A program made the position numbers and the translations under genes. The notes under the pieces were generated by a model. The model was not told the origin of the DNA and ran no database searches. It saw only the letters and a list, made by a program, of their open reading frames with translations. Positions 59,504 to 64,000 of a stretch of 64,000 nucleotides of DNA are shown in pieces. The stretch's first letter is position 1; every line of letters begins with the position of its first letter. Origin of the DNA: Chamaecyparis obtusa (taxonomy: Eukaryota > Streptophyta > Pinopsida > Cupressales > Cupressaceae); assembly GCA_027943335.1 (NCBI GenBank), contig BSBK01002049.1, positions 124,001-188,000 of the forward strand, written 5' to 3'.

Positions 59504-60219
59504 AACATCCAGTCTAGAAGAAAAATAAGGTTCATATACCACTGGATCGATGCAACCAATTGCATCACTTCTCAAAAGTAGGCTGGGGTATAACCCCAAG
59601 CATACCTCTCAAATACTCAAATGTATCCTTAGGAAAAGGCTTCATAAATATGTCTACTATCTATTCCTATGTGCTTATATATTCAAGTTTGACTTCTTTC
59701 TTACTATATGATACTTAATCTCTATATAATTTTTCTTAAAATGTAATACAGGGTTCTTAGACATACTAACTATGCTGGTGTTATCACAATGTATAAAAAT
59801 AGGCTCAACAAACTTTATTCCAACATCCTTCAGCATTTGCTTCATCCAAATTATTTGGTTACAATTTTTTTTTCTGCTACATATTCTACTTCTGTTGTGC
59901 TCCGTGAAATACAATTCTTCTTCTTCCTTAGCCAATAAACCAATCTTCCTCCAAGGAAAAAAGCTCCACCACTGGTGATCTTTTTATCATCAACACTACC
60001 TCCCCAATCAGTATCTATATATGCACATAGGGTAAAATCATTAGATTTTTCATACCACAATCCATAGTCCATTGTGCCTCTTAAATATCTATGTATCCTC
60101 TTTACTGCTGCATAATGTGATTTTCTAGGTTCAGCTTGAAATCTTGCTACAATTCCAACTAAATGTGCTATATCAGGTCTTGTATGAGTCAAGTATTACA
60201 ATCCTCCAATCATAGATCT
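59504..60219 (-). pseudogene. C1 RT end and RNase H remnant
   Basis: Minus-strand copia text: THTRPDIAHLVGIVARF, HRYLRGTMDYGLWYE, CAYIDTDWGGSVDDKK, TSGGAFFLGG, then after a frame change IIWMKQMLKDVGIKF and IHCDNTSIVSMSKN. It is closely related to C3 52,338-52,982. Upstream RT is cut at 60,219 by G3. The 3' UTR continues beyond T2 at 39,222. Confidence 0.85.
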
Positions 60220-61074
60220 TGATGAAGGGTGCTCCCCTTAATACCACAAACACATAACATAAATAGAGAAACAACAACAATAATATGCAAGAACAAAAAA
60301 TTGGCTTCTTATTATCTCCACAAATGTGGAATTACAAACTTTTAGAATTACAATATGCAAAGCCACATGGGCATTCCCTTACAATATTCTGTAGGACAAA
60401 GCCTCGAATGAATACCCAGATCTACTACCCAGTACTGCCCTAGACAACACTACGAGCCTTCTTTATATAGGCAATTTCCACCGCCCGAGAAGGTTCTAGA
60501 AATTTAGCCCTAAGGGCCGACCAAACTTAGAATTATTTTATTTTTCAATTTATTACATCAAAGTCAGCTCAAAATAACTTTTTAAACCCGAACATAAATT
60601 TTGAAGGAAAATTATTTTCTACCATTTCAGGTGACCCGACTTTCAGAGACCATAAGTCATCACTAGTTGACCCGATTGACTATTATAACCACATTTTGGA
60701 AATGCCACGATGCGCTCTACAAGCTTGACTCATGCAAATTGCCCATCACCCAATTTTTTGACCTCATTCGGGGCCTCTAAAGCCTTCAAAACTAAGTTCA
60801 AAGTTTATGTACCCTGTTGCCAATACCGAAAATCTTCAATATCTTCAAAACTAGACCTAAGCTAGCCATGAAACTTTGCTGGCAGGCTGATATTACTGAG
60901 ATGAACCTCCACATGTAAAATCAGAACATTTCAAGATCGTAAGACCAACTTACTAAAAATAGCAAGTTTCCATAAATAGCAACTCTGCATAAGATATCCC
61001 TTATTGAATACAAAAACAAAAAATATTTTTGGGTGATGCAAGATTGCTCTTACACCCAGGATGCTCCTGCATCA
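60220..61074 (-). repeat. G3 3' LTR
   Basis: Reverse complement of the G2 LTR type, complete at both ends. Confidence 0.9.
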
Positions 61075-62490
61075 GACACCCGGGGTAATTTGAGAAGTGA
61101 CCCTGTCATGACTCAGGTGTGTAGAGGAAAACCAAGATGGTTAACCTCCTCCTTTGTTAGCCATGATGAATCTTCAACAGGTCATCCTTTCCATTTGACC
61201 AAATACTTTTCATATGTCCTATTCCTTGTGCTTCTGCCAACACGACTGTCCAATATATCTTCAATCTCCTTGGTATCTAAACTACTTGCTGGAATACTCC
61301 ACTGTACTACTCCAACCTCATCTTCAAGACCTCCTTCATGATACTATGGTCCAAACTTCTTCATTTTCAGCTTGTTATATGTACCAACCAAAAATCGCTC
61401 CTTCCGCAAATGAACCATGACTTCATCTCCAACCTGAAATTCTTTATGCCTCCTTTTCTCATCTGCCTTAGCCTTATACTGCACATTCATCTTGGTAATA
61501 TGCTTCCTCACCTCCTCATGGATGTTCTTCAAGTGTTCTGCAAAATCCTCAGCTTTGGCACTACTTATTTCTCCTTTATCTATCTTTATCAATTCAGATT
61601 TATTTCCTGGACTACTTCCATATACAATCTAGAATGGTGATTTACCAGTACTCCTATTGACAGAATTATTGTATGCAAATTTTACCTATGGTAAAATCAA
61701 ATCCCATCCTGTTGGCTTATCTCCAACCAAACATCTCAGCAGATTTCCCAAACTTCTATTCACCACCTCTGTCTATCCATAAGTCTGTGGATGATGTGAT
61801 GAACTAAACTTCAAATCTGTCTTCAAATTCTTCCATAATGTCCACCAAAAATATCCAACAAACTTAGTATCTCGATCTGAAACTATGGTCTTTGGCAAAC
61901 CATGTAGTCTCACCACTTCTCTGAAAAATAATCCTGCTACATGAACAACATCATTAGTCTTCTTGCAGAGAATGAAATGTACCATCTTTGAAAATCTGTC
62001 AACCACCACAAAAATTGAATCATGTCCCCGCTAAGTTCTTGGTAAACTAAGAATAAAGTCCATACTAATATCCTCCCAAGGCTTCTCTGGTATAGGTAAT
62101 GGTTGATACAATGATGTATTCTGCTTCACTCCTTTCGCCATTTGACATACTCTACAACTCTCTACAAACTTCTTCACATCTTGCTACAATTGTAGCCAAT
62201 AATAATTCTCACCAACTAAAGCAAGGGTTTTATCACGACCAAAATGTCCAGCCAATCCTCCACTATGCTTCTCCTTGATGAGATTCTCCCTCATAGAACT
62301 TCTTGGAATACACAACTGACTCCCTCTGAATAGCATATCATCTTGGATGATAAAATCCAGCCATTTCATCCTATCTAGAGTAATAGGTTCTGTATAAGCT
62401 TTCCAAGCTTCACCAAAATCAGGATCCTCTGGATACAAATTCTTGAGTTCCTTGAACCCAACCACCTCAATCTGTATCTTTGTTAACAAT
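61075..62490 (-). pseudogene. G3 integrase and chromodomain
   Basis: Chromodomain at 61,110-61,270: EDILDSRVGRSTRN, YLVKWKG, the same TGA as in G2, PVEDSSWLTKEEV. About 105 bases coding the segment between KKFGP and YHEGG (present in G2) are deleted near 61,340. Integrase: GGLAGHFGRDKT (H...H), [19 protein letters not shown] and SSSHHPQT. Several TAG stops (expected Gln), for example QL-stop-QDVKK near 62,183. Confidence 0.85.
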
Positions 62491-63652
62491 AGTTACCTCC
62501 TGCTAAGAGCATCTGCAACCCTGTTAGACTTTCTAATTCTGTGTTTCAAAATAAATGTATAACTCTAAAAAACTCAACCTATTTCAAATGCCTCTGATTC
62601 AACTTTCCTTGACTATTCAAATATTGCAACGCTTGATAATCAGTATACAAAACAAACTCCTTAGGAAGTAGATAATGTCTCCACTTCTTTAATGCCTGAA
62701 CTATAGCATAAAATTCTTGATCATAAACAGAATACTTCCTCTTGGCATCATTTAACTTCTCACTGAAATACGCAATAGGTTTACCTTCTTGGCTCATAAC
62801 AGCTCCTATTGTAGTACCACTAGCATCACAATCTACTTGAAAAACCTTATTAAAATCTGGAAAGGCTAAAAGAGGTTGTTCTATAACTTTTTGTTTCAAT
62901 AATTGAAAACTCTTTTCTGCCCCTTTAGTCCACTTAAACTTTTTTCTATTCCCTCTCATTGTCTCAGTCAAGGGACCACAAATACTGCTAAAATTTTTGA
63001 TAAACTTTCTGTAAAAACTAGCTAGACCATGAAAAGATCTTACCTCAGTTGCACTCCTTAGAGTAGGCCATTCAAGGATAGCCTGTACCTTCTCTGGGTC
63101 TATTTTTAGACCTTCTGCTGAAACTACAAATCCTAAATACACTAACTCTTTCTTCACAAAACTGCACTTCTTCAAATTAATCAATAATTTCTCATCTCTC
63201 AACTTCTCAAACACCATATGAATATGCATCATATGTTCCTCCAATGTCTTGCTAAAAATCAAAATATCATCTAGGTAAACAATGACAAACTTACCCAAAA
63301 ATTCTTTTAGAACCTCGTTCATGAGCCGCATGAAAGTGCTCAGTGCATTGATTAGCCCAAAAGGCATGACTAACCACTCATACAATCCTTTTGTCTTGAA
63401 GGTAGTCTTCCATTCATCTCCTTCTCTAATCTGAATCTGGTGATATCCACTCTTCAGATCTATCTTTGAGAAATACACATCTCCACTCAAACAATCCATA
63501 ATATCATCCATTCATGGCAATGGAAACCTATACTTGATTGTGATCTTGTTTTTTACTTTGGAATCTATACACATCCTCCACTCTCCATTCTTCTTTGGTG
63601 CTAATACTGCTGGTACATCATAGGGACTCAAACTCTCTCGAATCAACCCCTT
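62491..63652 (-). pseudogene. G3 RT and Ty3 RNase H
   Basis: A 310-residue open piece (63,511-62,579) is the best-kept RT in the window: [72 protein letters not shown]. RNase H follows without break: [31 protein letters not shown] and [11 protein letters not shown] keep the Asp, Glu and Asp. The part before 63,511 is broken. Confidence 0.88.
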
Positions 63653-64000
63653 CTACAATAACTCATGTACTTGTCTGTTCAACTCTTCACTTTCTACTGG
63701 TGTCATTCTGTGTGCTACCTTATTTGGCAAACTGGCTCCTAGAATCAAATCCATTTGATGACTGATCCTCCTTATGGGTGGTAATCCATTAGGTACATTA
63801 TCAGATACAATATCTGGAAACTCATTCAACAAATCTGCAACCTCTATAGGTACATCCTCTACTTCTTTACTAGCTTTTGGAATTAAAGCAAAACACACAT
63901 GTTCATGCCTCATACCATCTAGGAATTTTCTTCCATCAACAAATGTTATTCTTGCATTATCACATACCTTTTCTTCGGTCTCCTTCAATGGCTTTAGCTT
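63653..64000 (-). pseudogene. G3 protease-RT linker
   Basis: KETEEKVCDNARITFVDG, EVADLLNEFPDIVSDNVP and LPNKVAHRMTPVESEELNRQ match the G2 segment 32,900-33,249. The protease itself is beyond the edge. Confidence 0.85.

Larger units (their letters stand above)
22312..60219 (-). mobile_element. C1: outermost Ty1/copia element, minus strand, split by C2, T2 and G3
   Basis: Pieces that belong together: the 3' LTR (22,312-23,081 plus 38,505-38,903), the PPT and 3' UTR (38,904-39,227), and the RNase H/RT end (59,504-60,219). The LTR and 3' UTR match those of C3 in reverse orientation, so C1 and C3 are one family. The 3' UTR of C1 reads continuously across the T2 insertion after removing one GTACC copy. 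Its 5' part lies beyond G3 and the right edge. Confidence 0.85.
60220..64000 (-). mobile_element. G3: minus-strand chromovirus inserted in C1 pol, runs off the right edge
   Basis: 3' LTR 60,220-61,074 (855 bases, TGATGAAGGG to CTGCATCA on the plus strand), then chromodomain, integrase, RNase H, RT and part of the protease linker. The same family as G1 and G2. The left target site reads GATCT; the right copy lies outside the window. Confidence 0.9.

Noticed and set aside
61033..61640. Plus-strand frames across the G3 chromodomain and integrase tail
   Set aside because: Antisense to the recognisable chromodomain and integrase on the minus strand.
1..64000. An alternative genetic code or TAG read as Gln
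   Set aside because: Some TAGs replace Trp, and TAA and TGA stops and frameshifts also occur. Decay of methylated elements explains it better.
1..64000. CRISPR arrays, operons, ribosome-binding sites, rRNA
   Set aside because: Nothing in the window supports any of these; it is plant nuclear repeat DNA.

Overview
The window is repeat-rich nuclear DNA from a seed plant with a large, transposon-filled genome. It is AT-rich, and nearly every recognisable reading frame belongs to a decayed LTR retrotransposon (Ty3/gypsy Tat-like, Ty3/gypsy chromovirus, or Ty1/copia). A gymnosperm is possible, but the sequence alone does not prove it. I found no convincing host gene, rRNA, functional tRNA gene, CRISPR array or bacterial feature.

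Left part (1 to about 22,300). A Tat/Ogre-like element on the minus strand (E1) runs off the left edge. From right to left it has an LTR or leader rich in short GCGACTA-type motifs (9,486-11,112), a long extra ORF of unknown function ('ORF X', 6,079-9,485), a spacer with a tRNA-Arg-like stretch, then gag, protease, a plant-type RNase H and reverse transcriptase. E1 ends inside the 5' LTR of a plus-strand, gag-only Tat-like element (E2, 11,113-16,605). E2 in turn sits in the LTR of an older Tat element (E3, 16,606-18,200). From 18,201 to 22,311 is an unclassified minus-strand element (E4) with an LTR start, a PBS-like site, a TATA box and one ORF of unknown function.

Right part (22,312-64,000). 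This is one nest of insertions. The outermost is a minus-strand copia element (C1). Its 3' LTR holds a non-autonomous minus-strand copia-like element (C2). The 5' LTR of C2 holds a minus-strand chromovirus (G1), whose gag holds a plus-strand chromovirus (G2). The 3' UTR of C1 holds a plus-strand Tat element (T2), whose RT holds a plus-strand copia (C3), whose RT holds a solo LTR (S1). The RT/RNase H region of C1 is broken by another minus-strand chromovirus (G3) that runs off the right edge. Target-site duplications read by eye support the joins: CTATT for G1, AGGCA for G2, GTACC for T2, CACCT for C3, GTAAC for S1, and one with a single mismatch for C2.

The most interesting biology is in the Tat elements. 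Both coding copies (E1 and T2) place an intact RNase H (D-E-D-D) between protease and RT. T2 also keeps a second, degenerate Ty3-type RNase H after RT. Their LTR or leader regions carry a stretch resembling the 5' half of the tRNA-Arg whose 3' end matches the primer-binding site. In-frame stops are overwhelmingly TAG, at expected Gln or Trp codons, as deamination of CHG-methylated cytosines would produce.
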